From Bryobacter sp. (GTDB lineage Bacteria > Acidobacteriota > Terriglobia > Bryobacterales > Bryobacteraceae), in the NCBI GenBank assembly GCA_022843625.1, contig JALHNH010000032.1:1-64000 (forward strand): a stretch of DNA of 64,000 nucleotides, written 5' to 3'. A program made the translations under genes and the position numbers. The notes below the pieces were generated by a model. The model searched no databases. It was not told where the DNA came from and saw nothing but the letters and a program-made list of their open reading frames with translations. This document shows, piece after piece, positions 24,985 to 33,636 of the stretch (positions are counted from its first letter, which is position 1; every line of letters begins with the position of its first letter).

Positions 24985-26766
24985 CTAGTCGGCTAGACCT
25001 GGCCCTTCATCGGCAACGATCTCGCCGTTTTCCTGAATCACCATACAACCATAGCCTTCAGGCGGGAGCACCTCAATCGTGACGCGTTGCAATGGATCCG
25101 GGTTGGGCAGGGATCGCCCCAGAAGATAAGTCAGATAGAAATATCCAGGTAGAGCCGAGGCCAACCGCCCGAGGTTTTCTGGTATTTTTGCTTCCACCTT
25201 CGATTCCAGATACGCACCACGGCGAGCGGAACAAAGCTTCCATAGAGATTGTGCCGAGTCGTCGCTCAGTTCGCCACAGCAGACAACATAAAGCACCACA
25301 CCCTGCTTTTCAAGCAGTGAAGGCCAATGCTCGGGCACTTCCACTTCCTTGCCAAGATCCGGATCGAGCACCAGCACGAGGTGCCTTCGGTCAGAAGAAG
25401 CTGGAAAGGAATTAATAGCCAATTCAACCCCTTCTGCCAGGCTCGCAGAGGCACCGTCCAGGTCTTTCAGCTGGTCCCTTTCTAAACTTTCGGCATTCAG
25501 TGAGAAGTCAATCAAAGTGGGCTCGGCTTGTGCACTACTGGGCTGCGTGTTGTACTTCTGAATCGACCAGTAGTCTGAGCTCCGTTTCTTGGAGATGGCC
25601 AACTCCATACCCCGCTCCATCTGTGTTTGAAAGCTCTTGGCCGCGGTGGATCGCTGGGGAATCAGGAAAACACTGTGAGCCGCTTCTAGCCCGCCTCTAG
25701 CCTCAAAGTGAAATTGATCGACACGCAGATCACCGTCTTTCAGAATCACCTGCGTCGCCATCAAATCACTGGGGGCTAATGGGCTTCCATCTGCCCGCCG
25801 CAGCAATAGACTAGCCCGCACCCTGCCTTTCTCCAAACGGTCAAAACACACAAGTTCCATGCCTAGAGCGGGCTTTTCTTTGAGATCTTTCAGCCGCTTC
25901 TTGATCTTCCGGAATGCATTGAGCAACCCCAGCTTCACTCGCCCGGACTTCACGAGGAGATATTCATCCACTACAGCTGAGAAGCGAGGATCGGCCGTCT
26001 GACCAATCAACCAGCCGCCAGCCAGTTGCCGATCGAGATCAGCATCTCTTACCAGTTTGAGAATCCCCCGAACCGATGATATTTCACCCGCCTGATACAG
26101 GCCATAAATTCCGTTGGCAATCACTCGGTGGTAGGAATCGAGACTTGCTTCTTTAAAGATCTGGATCGACTCTGGATCCCGGCGCCCCCAGAGAGAAGCG
26201 ATTGCATTAGCTCTCACTCTCGGGTCTGAATCCTTGAGCAAGGCAGCACATTTGGGCTGATGGCGCAGCAGCGAGCCCGCAAGCATTGCCACCTTGGATC
26301 TTAACCTCGGGTCTGGATGTTCACTCAACAAGCCAAGTATTCCCTCAAGGTGTTGTGCATCCACGGCCTTGGACAAGATCTCCAGCACCCGCGTCAGCTC
26401 CTGTTTGGCAATCCAGGCTCCCGAATGATCGATCTCGGATTTTACGTTGGACACCAGATGGTTCTGATAGCCAGCATCGTTCTTACTCGCCACCCGAAGC
26501 ATGCGAATCGAATCGTCAAGACTCAACAGATCTGCAGTGGCTACAAGCTGCTTCAAGCTCGATGCATCCTGCCGCAAAAGCTTCAAGACAATTTGAGAAA
26601 AACTATTACCCTGTCCGGATTCGAGCAGGTCGATTGCCTGACGTAAAAACTCTGCATGCTCTTCGTTTTTCCAATGCTGCAGTTGTTCGTGCCCAAGCTT
26701 CGGACTTTCCGCGAAGACTTTCTCTAGTTCCTGGATCGAAAAACTGGTGTCTGCCACGTAGCCCAT
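24985..26766 (-). CDS. HEAT-repeat/VWA-like protein, function unknown
   Basis: 593 residues. The N-terminal half is helical with HEAT-type repeats: LGLLSEHPDPRLRSKVAMLAG, then LLKDSDPRVRANAIASLWG, then FKEASLDSYHRVIANGIYG (residues about 140-260). The C-terminal half (about 300-570) has VWA-like strands: PTLIDFSLNAES, RRHLVLVLDPDLG, GVVLYVVCCGELSDDSA. The MIDAS pattern is degenerate. No signal peptide. It may be a scaffold working with its operon neighbours, the CpsB phosphatase (30 bases upstream) and the M1 peptidase, but this is inference. Confidence 0.6.
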   Translation of the reverse strand: MGYVADTSFSIQELEKVFAESPKLGHEQLQHWKNEEHAEFLRQAIDLLESGQGNSFSQIVLKLLRQDASSLKQLVATADLLSLDDSIRMLRVASKNDAGYQNHLVSNVKSEIDHSGAWIAKQELTRVLEILSKAVDAQHLEGILGLLSEHPDPRLRSKVAMLAGSLLRHQPKCAALLKDSDPRVRANAIASLWGRRDPESIQIFKEASLDSYHRVIANGIYGLYQAGEISSVRGILKLVRDADLDRQLAGGWLIGQTADPRFSAVVDEYLLVKSGRVKLGLLNAFRKIKKRLKDLKEKPALGMELVCFDRLEKGRVRASLLLRRADGSPLAPSDLMATQVILKDGDLRVDQFHFEARGGLEAAHSVFLIPQRSTAAKSFQTQMERGMELAISKKRSSDYWSIQKYNTQPSSAQAEPTLIDFSLNAESLERDQLKDLDGASASLAEGVELAINSFPASSDRRHLVLVLDPDLGKEVEVPEHWPSLLEKQGVVLYVVCCGELSDDSAQSLWKLCSARRGAYLESKVEAKIPENLGRLASALPGYFYLTYLLGRSLPNPDPLQRVTIEVLPPEGYGCMVIQENGEIVADEGPGLAD

Positions 26767-26796
26767 ATCGACAATGGGAGGGCATTCTTGAAAGTT

Positions 26797-27552
26797 CTAT
26801 CCAAAGAAAGAAAAGAAACCCTTTTTGCGAGGTCTCGAAGCTCCAATCAGCTTCTCTCCCCGCAGTACTGCACCCGGATTCTCGATAAACAGATACTCGG
26901 CTGTTTCTTGGCCCCACTTCTTTGCAACCAGCTTGAAGGCGCTGTCCATTACAGGCGGCCTGCGCCGCAGGTCATGCGCATCACTGGCAATGAACTGAAC
27001 CATCCCCTCATCCATCAGCTTTTCGCTGAATGCCCGCGCTTTGCTTCCAAATACCCCTTCGAGGCTCTGCCCGGTCACCTGAATCGAACACCCCATCTCA
27101 ACCCACTCGGCCAATTCTTTGATTCGCATCTGAAGCAACATATTGCGCTCCGGGTGCGTAATCACGGGAATCATCCCCGCCGACAACAAATCTCCAAAGA
27201 TCTGTGAAGTTGTCTTCAGGATCAGCAGGTCTGAAAATTCGACCAGGATATAAGGCCCATTGGCAATCGTATATTTGCGGGGATTTCTCAGGGCATCGGC
27301 AATGTTTTCGTATTGCAAATGAAAGTCGCACCCTAGATGCACTCTCACGCCGCTGTCGTTGCGCGCCTCAAGGGCCGCCTTACGCTCTGCAATCACATCA
27401 GGATCAAAGTGATATTCAAGGTTCGCGTGTGGGCTGGCCACAATGTCTGTTGTGCCGTGGCGTCCAGCCATGCGCAACATCTCAAGACTCACCTCGATAT
27501 CAGGCGATCCATCGTCCATTCCGTAAAGGACGTGACTATGGATGTCAATCAT
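26797..27552 (-). CDS. CpsB/CapC-type tyrosine phosphatase (PHP fold)
   Basis: 251 residues. MIDIHSHVLYGMDDGS at the very N-terminus supplies the HxH metal site and the Asp, followed by VASPH, ITHPERN and the late FIASDAHDLRRRPP, the complete PHP metal set of the YwqE/CpsB family. These manganese-dependent phosphatases dephosphorylate the tyrosine cluster of the Wzc-type kinases that control capsule or exopolysaccharide export. No kinase gene is present here. Starts 3 bases after the upstream coiled-coil gene's stop. Confidence 0.93.
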   Translation of the reverse strand: MIDIHSHVLYGMDDGSPDIEVSLEMLRMAGRHGTTDIVASPHANLEYHFDPDVIAERKAALEARNDSGVRVHLGCDFHLQYENIADALRNPRKYTIANGPYILVEFSDLLILKTTSQIFGDLLSAGMIPVITHPERNMLLQMRIKELAEWVEMGCSIQVTGQSLEGVFGSKARAFSEKLMDEGMVQFIASDAHDLRRRPPVMDSAFKLVAKKWGQETAEYLFIENPGAVLRGEKLIGASRPRKKGFFSFFG

Positions 27553-27555
27553 TCC

Positions 27556-28071
27556 TCAAATAAACATCTCTTCGTCTTGCGTAGCATGCACGACGGCCGG
27601 CCGGCGGCTCTTGAACAAGAAGCCAAAGGCACTTTTCACACCTGTAGTCAGTGCGCTCACCTCACGCAAGGGCTTCAGCAACCCGTCCTGAGTTGTCTGA
27701 ACCAGGCTCTGAACCTTCTCCACTGTGTCGCCCACTACCATTTCCATTCGCTCCAACTGCACTTTGGCCCGGTCGCTGGCGTCGGTAACGACGGCATCGA
27801 TTTTGGTCAGCTGCATCTGCGTCGTATCGAGAATCTCATTGGTCCGTTTAGAGATCTCGAGCATTTGCCTGCGGCCATCATCAAGAGTCAGTTTGGCGGA
27901 ATCGAGCGTTGCTTCGGCTTTGCCCAACAAAGGCCGTGCCTCTTCATGGATCTCCCGCACCTTTTTGTACAGGCGCATCAATGTCAGAAATTGCCCCAAC
28001 TGCGATAACGCACAGAGGGCAACAAAAACAATCAGGACGATCAAGATGGTTTGCATTGTCGAATCCGCCAT
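27556..28071 (-). CDS. Membrane-anchored coiled-coil protein (DUF948-like)
   Basis: 171 residues from ATG 28071 (MADSTMQTILIVLIVFVALCALSQLGQF); 28086 would add five residues. One N-terminal helix, then about 110 residues of heptad-like helix (VREIHEEARPLLGKAEATLDSAKLTLDDG), ending in a short basic stretch KSRRP. It resembles DUF948/YoxC-type proteins, often next to YtxH genes, and a YtxH gene is indeed directly upstream. Function unknown; an envelope or stress role is only inferred. Confidence 0.75.
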   Translation of the reverse strand: MADSTMQTILIVLIVFVALCALSQLGQFLTLMRLYKKVREIHEEARPLLGKAEATLDSAKLTLDDGRRQMLEISKRTNEILDTTQMQLTKIDAVVTDASDRAKVQLERMEMVVGDTVEKVQSLVQTTQDGLLKPLREVSALTTGVKSAFGFLFKSRRPAVVHATQDEEMFI

Positions 28072-28114
28072 TCCGGTTCTCTCCAAAAACTATCGGCTGA
28101 ATAACTGAAAGACT

Positions 28115-28420
28115 CTATACACCTTCAGATTCGGGTGGGTAGTTGCCATGTGCTTCGCGATAAGCCTGGCGGCCCGCTTCTACCGCTGCTGCTACCTGCT
28201 CACGCTGTCGAAGTACGGCCTCGCGTCCACGTTCCACAAAATCACTTGCAGTTTCGCGAACTTCCCCGCTCTTGCGCTTTACGTAATCGCGGCCTTCATC
28301 GGCGCGCCCTTTCAAAAGGGCACGGGTTTCTTCACCTGACTTGGGTGCAAAGAGCAGCCCCACAGCCAAGCCAACTCCTGCTCCAAGCAAAAAATAGGGC
28401 AGATTATTTCTGTCGTCCAT
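28115..28420 (-). CDS. YtxH-domain protein
   Basis: 101 residues from ATG 28420, chosen because CCTAAGGAGGTATCC lies just upstream and the family's N-terminus starts here; the frame is open further upstream. YFLLGAGVGLAVGLLFAPKSGEETR (in two parts) is the YtxH signature: one glycine-rich helix then a Pro-Lys-Ser-Gly turn. The rest is a charged amphipathic helix. YtxH proteins are general-stress membrane proteins of unknown mechanism. Confidence 0.85.
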   Translation of the reverse strand: MDDRNNLPYFLLGAGVGLAVGLLFAPKSGEETRALLKGRADEGRDYVKRKSGEVRETASDFVERGREAVLRQREQVAAAVEAGRQAYREAHGNYPPESEGV

Positions 28421-28477
28421 TACCGGATACCTCCTTAGGGGAACTACTGCCTTCAGTGTACATGCTAAGCTCCAATC

Positions 28478-29017
28478 GTGTCTTTTGGGAAACCTCCAAA
28501 GCGTGTAGATGGACAAGCGCTTCAGCACTATGCTTCGATGCTGGTCGCGCAACGGGCCATGTCCAGCGGCGAGATGCGTCAAAAGCTTCGCTTGAAAGCA
28601 CTCAATCCGGAAGACATCGAAGCCGTGCTTGAAAAGCTAACCGAGTATGGCGCGCTCAACGACACTCGTTTTGCCGAAGCCTATGCCAGCGCGCGCAAAG
28701 AAAATCAGGGATTCGGTCAGCAGCGCGTTCTGCGCGACCTCAACAAGAAACGAATCTCCTCCGAGCTGGCCAAAGAAGCAGTCACTACCACCTTCTCGGG
28801 CACTGACGAAATTGCACTCATCGAGGACTATCTGGCCCGCAAATTTCGCAGCAAGAACCTCCACGAGTTTCTTGGCGAACAGAAGAACTTTGCCTCTGCC
28901 TTTCGCAGGCTTCGCACGGCAGGCTACTCTGCCGGCAACTCACTGAAGGTCTTGCGCCGCTACTCAACACACGCCGAAAACATCGACGAGGATTCTCTCG
29001 AGTCCGATCCGGACTAG
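28478..29017 (+). CDS. recX: RecX regulatory protein
   Basis: 179 residues from GTG 28478. The three-helix tandem RecX repeats show ALQHYASMLVAQRAMSSGEM, LEKLTEYGALNDTRFAEAYA, and a third repeat near 130-160. RecX binds RecA filaments and limits recombination and SOS activity. recA is not adjacent here. A short acidic tail follows. The TAG stop lies in a CTAG shared with the S8 protease stop. Confidence 0.9.
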   Translation: MSFGKPPKRVDGQALQHYASMLVAQRAMSSGEMRQKLRLKALNPEDIEAVLEKLTEYGALNDTRFAEAYASARKENQGFGQQRVLRDLNKKRISSELAKEAVTTTFSGTDEIALIEDYLARKFRSKNLHEFLGEQKNFASAFRRLRTAGYSAGNSLKVLRRYSTHAENIDEDSLESDPD

Positions 29018-31773
29018 CGCGCACTCCAATCGCTACAGCCGCTGGCCTGCAATTTGTATCGACCGTTGACGAACGGGGCGTAACTGCTCACTTCAAGCCG
29101 GTAGATTCCATTGGCGCTAAGGCTGGTTTCAATCAACGGCTGCTTGCCATCGGTATCGTCTTCAAAGGCAATAGTTTCGCTGTTTGGGCCAATCAGATAG
29201 AGGACGCTATCAAAGCTGGACTCCGCGACATTCAATCGGACCCGTTGCCCAAGTCGCCCTTCAAACAGATACACATCGGTATTGTGAAGGTCACCCCGCC
29301 TGCCGGTCCTGTTCGAAGTGGCGCTCAGTTCGCCTTCCTGCTCCGCCGGACAAGCAGAAATCAGCTTTGGCAAGGATCCGGAATTCCCTGAGCCAGCCTC
29401 CAGCCGGACACTCAGAGTAAAGCTTCCCGCCTGACTGGCGACCGCAGTTGTCACAACAATACGATACGTCCCGTTGAGGGGCAGAACCAGACTACCCGTC
29501 GCCGGCAATCGGGAATTCAAACCACCACCACTATCGTCGTCTTCTCCAAGGTACAAATCCCCTGGACCATAAAGAAAGACATAAGCATCGATCGTTCGTG
29601 AACTCGCCTCGATCGTAAGCCGTTGTCCGGCATCTGCGTCGAAAGTATACTCTTTGACAAAATAAGTTCGGAAGGCTCCCTCAAGCAAACAGTCACTCGT
29701 CACCAGGCTCGCACTGACCTCCGTACCGGGCGTAATCCGTTGCGACACACACTTGGTGTTTTGCCGCACCACTATTCTTTTGCCACCCACCAGGAGCGAA
29801 GCGCTCCGCTGCTGGCCGGACTCATTGCCCGAAGTCCGCAATTTTACAACTCCACTTGCCTTGTTGTTGGAAGGCTCTCCAGCACTCAGCCACCCTGGCG
29901 CATCCACCACACTCCATGGCTCGCACGTGCTCGACCTCGCCACTTGAATCGAAATAGTAGATGCCTTCTCGGGCATCGTTAGCGTGGAGGGGAAAACAGT
30001 CGTCGTGCAGGGTGGGCGCGGATTAGATTCCGTCGTCCAGGTGATCGCATAGTCTTGCGGGGAAACAGCCAGGTCCTTCGATTTCACAACAATCTTCCAT
30101 TTGCCGGGCTGCGGTTGATCTACCGCTACTTGCTCGACATTGTCGCGAGTATTCACCCCGGCAACCGCATCGGCTTCGGCCATGAACGGGTCAAGCACAA
30201 AGGGCAGCAGCGTTTGCCCGTCAGGCCCCACCAGGCTTAAGTCGAGGTCGTTCATTAACTGTTGCGTGCGGCCAGCCACAGCCGGGGGGTCTGTCCACGC
30301 CAGCATTACTCGCAGTGAAGGAACAGCTCCAACTTCAAACTCGAACTCTTTGGTCTCGGATGCCCTCAGACTTTCGGCATTCCAGGTGTCTTCATCTATT
30401 GCCTTGACCGCCTTTACGCCATCTGGGACACCGTAGCCATAGCTATAGTCAGGCCCTGGATTCCCCAGATCATTGGCCGTATTCAGCAGGAAGGCACGCA
30501 ACAATTCCGGCGACGGTGCCTTACCGTGTTTGCTTCGATAGCGATCGATCAACAATGCGGCAAGCCCTGAAATGGCAGGTGCCGACATCGAAGTGCCCGA
30601 TAGCGTGCGGGTGGTATTGCGAGTCGAAGTAGAAAGCACATCCACACCAAGGGCGACAAGATCCGGCTTCACCCGCCCATCCCGGCTCGGGCCAAAGCTG
30701 GAAAACACGCTGATCGCATTTTCCCGGTCCACTGCACCCACCGTGATCAGGTTCTTGGCATTGGTTGGAGGAGGCAGAGTGTAAAAACCAGCGCGGGCAA
30801 ACATCGCACAGTCGTACTGTTCGCGATTGTTGCCAACCGAGAACACGATCGGGAACTTCTGCTCGTAGACGATGCGGTCCATGTCGCGCTCAAACGATGT
30901 GTAGGAACTAAAGAAGCTGCAATTATCGGCATCTTCTTCCACGACGGCAGTCCATGAATTCTGTGCGAGGTCAGCCTGTTCATTGAGCCTCGCGTTCAGG
31001 TTGGCAGTGATGCCTTCAGACACCGTATTGAAGGCGAATGACACGAGCTTGGCAGCTGGAGCCATTCCACGCAATCTCACATCGCTCGTCCCAGCCGCAG
31101 CAACCGTTCCTGCGACATGCGTTCCGTGAATGGATCCCGCGCCAGGCCTCACTTGTTTCAGCCGGTCGCCAAATTCCGGATGTGTATCCACAAGATCGTC
31201 AACGATCGCCACGGTTGCGCCACGGCCATCAAGGCCAAACTGTTCCTGCAACTCCTTGGCCTTGATCTGCCCGGCGCTCTCGGCATTGCTGTTCCTTACG
31301 AACGGCGGAAAGACCGGCTCAACAAAACGAACCCAGTCCATCGCGGCCATCTCCATCAAATCCGAAGCCCGCAACTTCACCGTCAGACGTTCAAAGTAAT
31401 CGCTCCGATCTACCAGTTGCGCACCCATACGGTCTATTTCCCACTGCGCCTCATCAGCAGAAATGTCCTTATGGAAATAAACGAGCAGCTCAATGGCATC
31501 CTCCCCGCGCACTTTCACCTGCGCCCACAAAGGGGCCTTGCCGTCACGCAGTACTTCACTGATTTTCTTGTTTGCTGCCAAGGGCGAGGAAAAACTCAGT
31601 GCCGCGGAATTGCTCTCAGCAGAGACAATCCACTCCCCATCTCCCAGCGGCTCAACCACTGTGAAACCTCTGGCCAGCAAAGTCTCCCGATCTGCTGCTT
31701 TAGCAACTCGATGAACCCGGTCAGCCCAAAGTCCGGAAGCAACAAATAAGAGCAGAGAAATGCGGTACCACAT
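29014..31773 (-). CDS. Secreted subtilisin-like S8 protease with BACON and two PPC domains
   Basis: 919 residues with signal peptide (MWYRISLLLFVASGLWADR). The catalytic triad is visible: Asp192/193 (IVDDLVDTHPEFG), His219 (GTHVAGT) and Ser395 (LSGTSMSAPAISG). A jelly-roll segment (about 470-585), a BACON-type domain (about 590-670, with CEPWSVVDAPGWLS) and two PPC bacterial pre-peptidase domains (about 690-790, 810-915) follow, the last containing the C-terminal SGCSD. The N-terminal 150 residues resemble a propeptide. Probable extracellular protein-degrading enzyme. Its start lies 26 bases from the divergent selD start. Confidence 0.93.
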   Translation of the reverse strand: MWYRISLLLFVASGLWADRVHRVAKAADRETLLARGFTVVEPLGDGEWIVSAESNSAALSFSSPLAANKKISEVLRDGKAPLWAQVKVRGEDAIELLVYFHKDISADEAQWEIDRMGAQLVDRSDYFERLTVKLRASDLMEMAAMDWVRFVEPVFPPFVRNSNAESAGQIKAKELQEQFGLDGRGATVAIVDDLVDTHPEFGDRLKQVRPGAGSIHGTHVAGTVAAAGTSDVRLRGMAPAAKLVSFAFNTVSEGITANLNARLNEQADLAQNSWTAVVEEDADNCSFFSSYTSFERDMDRIVYEQKFPIVFSVGNNREQYDCAMFARAGFYTLPPPTNAKNLITVGAVDRENAISVFSSFGPSRDGRVKPDLVALGVDVLSTSTRNTTRTLSGTSMSAPAISGLAALLIDRYRSKHGKAPSPELLRAFLLNTANDLGNPGPDYSYGYGVPDGVKAVKAIDEDTWNAESLRASETKEFEFEVGAVPSLRVMLAWTDPPAVAGRTQQLMNDLDLSLVGPDGQTLLPFVLDPFMAEADAVAGVNTRDNVEQVAVDQPQPGKWKIVVKSKDLAVSPQDYAITWTTESNPRPPCTTTVFPSTLTMPEKASTISIQVARSSTCEPWSVVDAPGWLSAGEPSNNKASGVVKLRTSGNESGQQRSASLLVGGKRIVVRQNTKCVSQRITPGTEVSASLVTSDCLLEGAFRTYFVKEYTFDADAGQRLTIEASSRTIDAYVFLYGPGDLYLGEDDDSGGGLNSRLPATGSLVLPLNGTYRIVVTTAVASQAGSFTLSVRLEAGSGNSGSLPKLISACPAEQEGELSATSNRTGRRGDLHNTDVYLFEGRLGQRVRLNVAESSFDSVLYLIGPNSETIAFEDDTDGKQPLIETSLSANGIYRLEVSSYAPFVNGRYKLQASGCSDWSAR

Positions 31774-31799
31774 GCCTTCGACGCTAACATAGGATTTGC

Positions 31800-32816
31800 A
31801 TGGAAAAGCGCCTCACGGCACACGCTAAAGCCGCTGGTTGAGCGTCCAAACTCGCTCCAGGGGTCCTGGCGCAAGCGCTCGCCACGCTACCGCGTGCCGA
31901 CAATCCGAACGTCCTTCTCGGGTTTGAAACCTCCGACGATGCTGGAGTCTACAAGCTTTCGGAGGACTGTGCCCTCGTGCAAACCCTCGACTTCTTCACG
32001 CCTATCGTTGATGACCCATTCGAATTCGGTGCCATCGCTGCGGCCAATTCACTCAGCGATGTTTACGCGATGGGCGGCAAGCCAATCACTGCACTGTCGA
32101 TCCTCTGCTACCCGGCCAAGGACGACATCGAAGTGCTTGCCGCAATTCTGGCTGGCGGCTCCTCCAAAATGCAGGAGGCCAACTGCGCCCTGCTCGGTGG
32201 CCACTCAGTCGCAGACGATACCGTTAAATTCGGCTATTCCGTAACTGGCCTGGTACACCCCACACGCTTCCGCGCAAACGCTCACGCAAAGCCCGGCGAC
32301 ATTCTTGTACTCACCAAGCCACTCGGCACCGGCGTCATCTCTACTTCACTCAAACGCGGTCTCGCTCACCCCGATCACGTCGCAGCAGCCACCCGCTCGA
32401 TGCTCACGCTCAACAGAAGCGCCGCCGAAGCGATGGACCCCTTTGACGTCCACGGCGTCACCGACATTACCGGCTTTGGCTTCCTCGGCCACGCCCGGGA
32501 GCTCGCCCTCGCCTCAAACGTCACTCTTGTCATTAACTCAAGCGCAATACCGGCCCTGCCAGGCGCGCTCGAAGCCATCGCCGCCGGCGCCATCCCCGGC
32601 GGCCTCAACAACAATCGAAATTTCGCCTCCACCGACGTTTACACCGAATCTAGAGTCGACCCCAACCGGCTCACCCTGCTCTACGATCCGCAAACCAGCG
32701 GCGGCCTGCTCATCTCGCTCCCGCCATCTGACGCCAGACGCCTAGTAGAATCGATACCGGCCACCATCGTTGGCGAAGTCAGGGAAAGAAAGGACAAAGC
32801 CCTCTGGGTACTTTGA
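31800..32816 (+). CDS. selD: Selenide, water dikinase SelD, selenocysteine-containing (in-frame TGA codon 14)
   Basis: Read from ATG 31800 (AGGA 5 bases upstream), the protein is 338 residues with TGA at 31839-31841 as codon 14: AHAKAAGUASKLAPG. This matches the SelD active site, where Cys or Sec is three residues before the essential Lys (U14, K17; E. coli Cys17, Lys20). Reading continues without any gap into ETSDDAGVYKLSED, FFTPIVDDPFEFG and GGHSVADD, the ATP/metal motifs. Without Sec decoding, the first usable start is the GTG at 31977, which removes the catalytic region. SelD makes selenophosphate from selenide and ATP. pyrF overlaps the stop by 4 bases. SelA, SelB and tRNA-Sec must be elsewhere. 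Confidence 0.9.
31854..31872 (+). promoter_or_regulatory. Candidate bacterial SECIS hairpin for selD Sec14
   Basis: Downstream of the TGA, CCAGG can pair with CCTGG around the apical loop GGT, with G-C and C-G pairs below an interior T-C mismatch. The loop guanines lie about 20 bases after the TGA, within the spacing SelB recognises in bacterial SECIS elements, and it is inside the coding region as expected. The structure is small, so support comes mainly from position. Confidence 0.55.
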
Positions 32817-33505
32817 ATTACAACCCCATCATTGTTGCGCTCGACGTAGAGTCAGGCGCGCAAGCCCTCCAACTGATCGATCAGCTCGAAGACAGCGTCG
32901 ATTTCTACAAAATTGGATTGGAGCTTTACTCTGCCGAAGGCAACTCCATCGTCAAGGAAGTCCTGGCGAGGAACAAAAAAGTCTTCCTCGACCTCAAATT
33001 CCACGACATCCCGGAAACTGTCAAGCGCGCCGTTAGCCGCGCCGCAGACCTCGGGGTTCATCTCTTGACGGTCCACGCCTATCCCCAGGTGATGGCTGCC
33101 GCAGTCGCTGGCAAGGGGCAATCCGAGCTCCAGTTGCTGGGAGTAACGGTACTCACTAGCCTGAGCGAAGAAGATCTGGTCGATCTTGGCTACCCCGAGG
33201 GCACCTCCGTTGGCGCACTGGTAAGGCAGCGTGTCCAACAAGGCATCGCCGCCGGAATCGATGGCTTCGTCTGCTCGCCTCTGGAAGCCAAGGCCGTACG
33301 CAGCCTTTCCGGCCCTGAAAAAGTCCTTGTCACCCCCGGAGTTCGCTCCCCCGGCAAAGACGCTGGCGATCAAAAGCGAATCGCCACACCGGCCCAGGCG
33401 ATCTCAGACGGCGCTTCCTACCTCGTGATTGGCCGCCAAGTCACACGAGCTAAATCGCCGAAAGATGAAGCTTTAGCCATCCTGAGCGAGATTTCCACAG
33501 CCTAA
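32813..33505 (+). CDS. pyrF: Orotidine 5'-phosphate decarboxylase
   Basis: 230 residues from a TTG start that overlaps the selD stop (TTGA, 4 bases). ALDVESGAQAL starts the barrel; FLDLKFHDIPETV carries the catalytic Asp-x-Lys-x-x-Asp; the phosphate-binding end is VTPGVRSP and YLVIGRQVTRA. It makes UMP from OMP, the last step of de novo pyrimidine synthesis. Length and motifs are normal. Translation is probably coupled to selD, an unusual neighbour. Confidence 0.96.
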   Translation: MNYNPIIVALDVESGAQALQLIDQLEDSVDFYKIGLELYSAEGNSIVKEVLARNKKVFLDLKFHDIPETVKRAVSRAADLGVHLLTVHAYPQVMAAAVAGKGQSELQLLGVTVLTSLSEEDLVDLGYPEGTSVGALVRQRVQQGIAAGIDGFVCSPLEAKAVRSLSGPEKVLVTPGVRSPGKDAGDQKRIATPAQAISDGASYLVIGRQVTRAKSPKDEALAILSEISTA

Positions 33506-33636
33506 CCCTTTCAATCTATTCATTTTTTCTATAAGGCAAAGTACTACGATCCGGTTGCGATTCCGCCTCTATTTTGTTAAACCTGAAGGATTGGTTCGGT
33601 AACCACCGTTCCAAAACAGGGGAAAGGAATTAAAAA

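Noticed and set aside
31977..32816. GTG 31977 as the selD start
   Set aside because: It removes the active-site region. The sequence upstream is clearly SelD through the TGA and back to ATG 31800.
33506..33636. A riboswitch or strong promoter before the TonB receptor
   Set aside because: Only a short GGTT/AACC dyad and weak -10-like boxes are present; nothing I can support.
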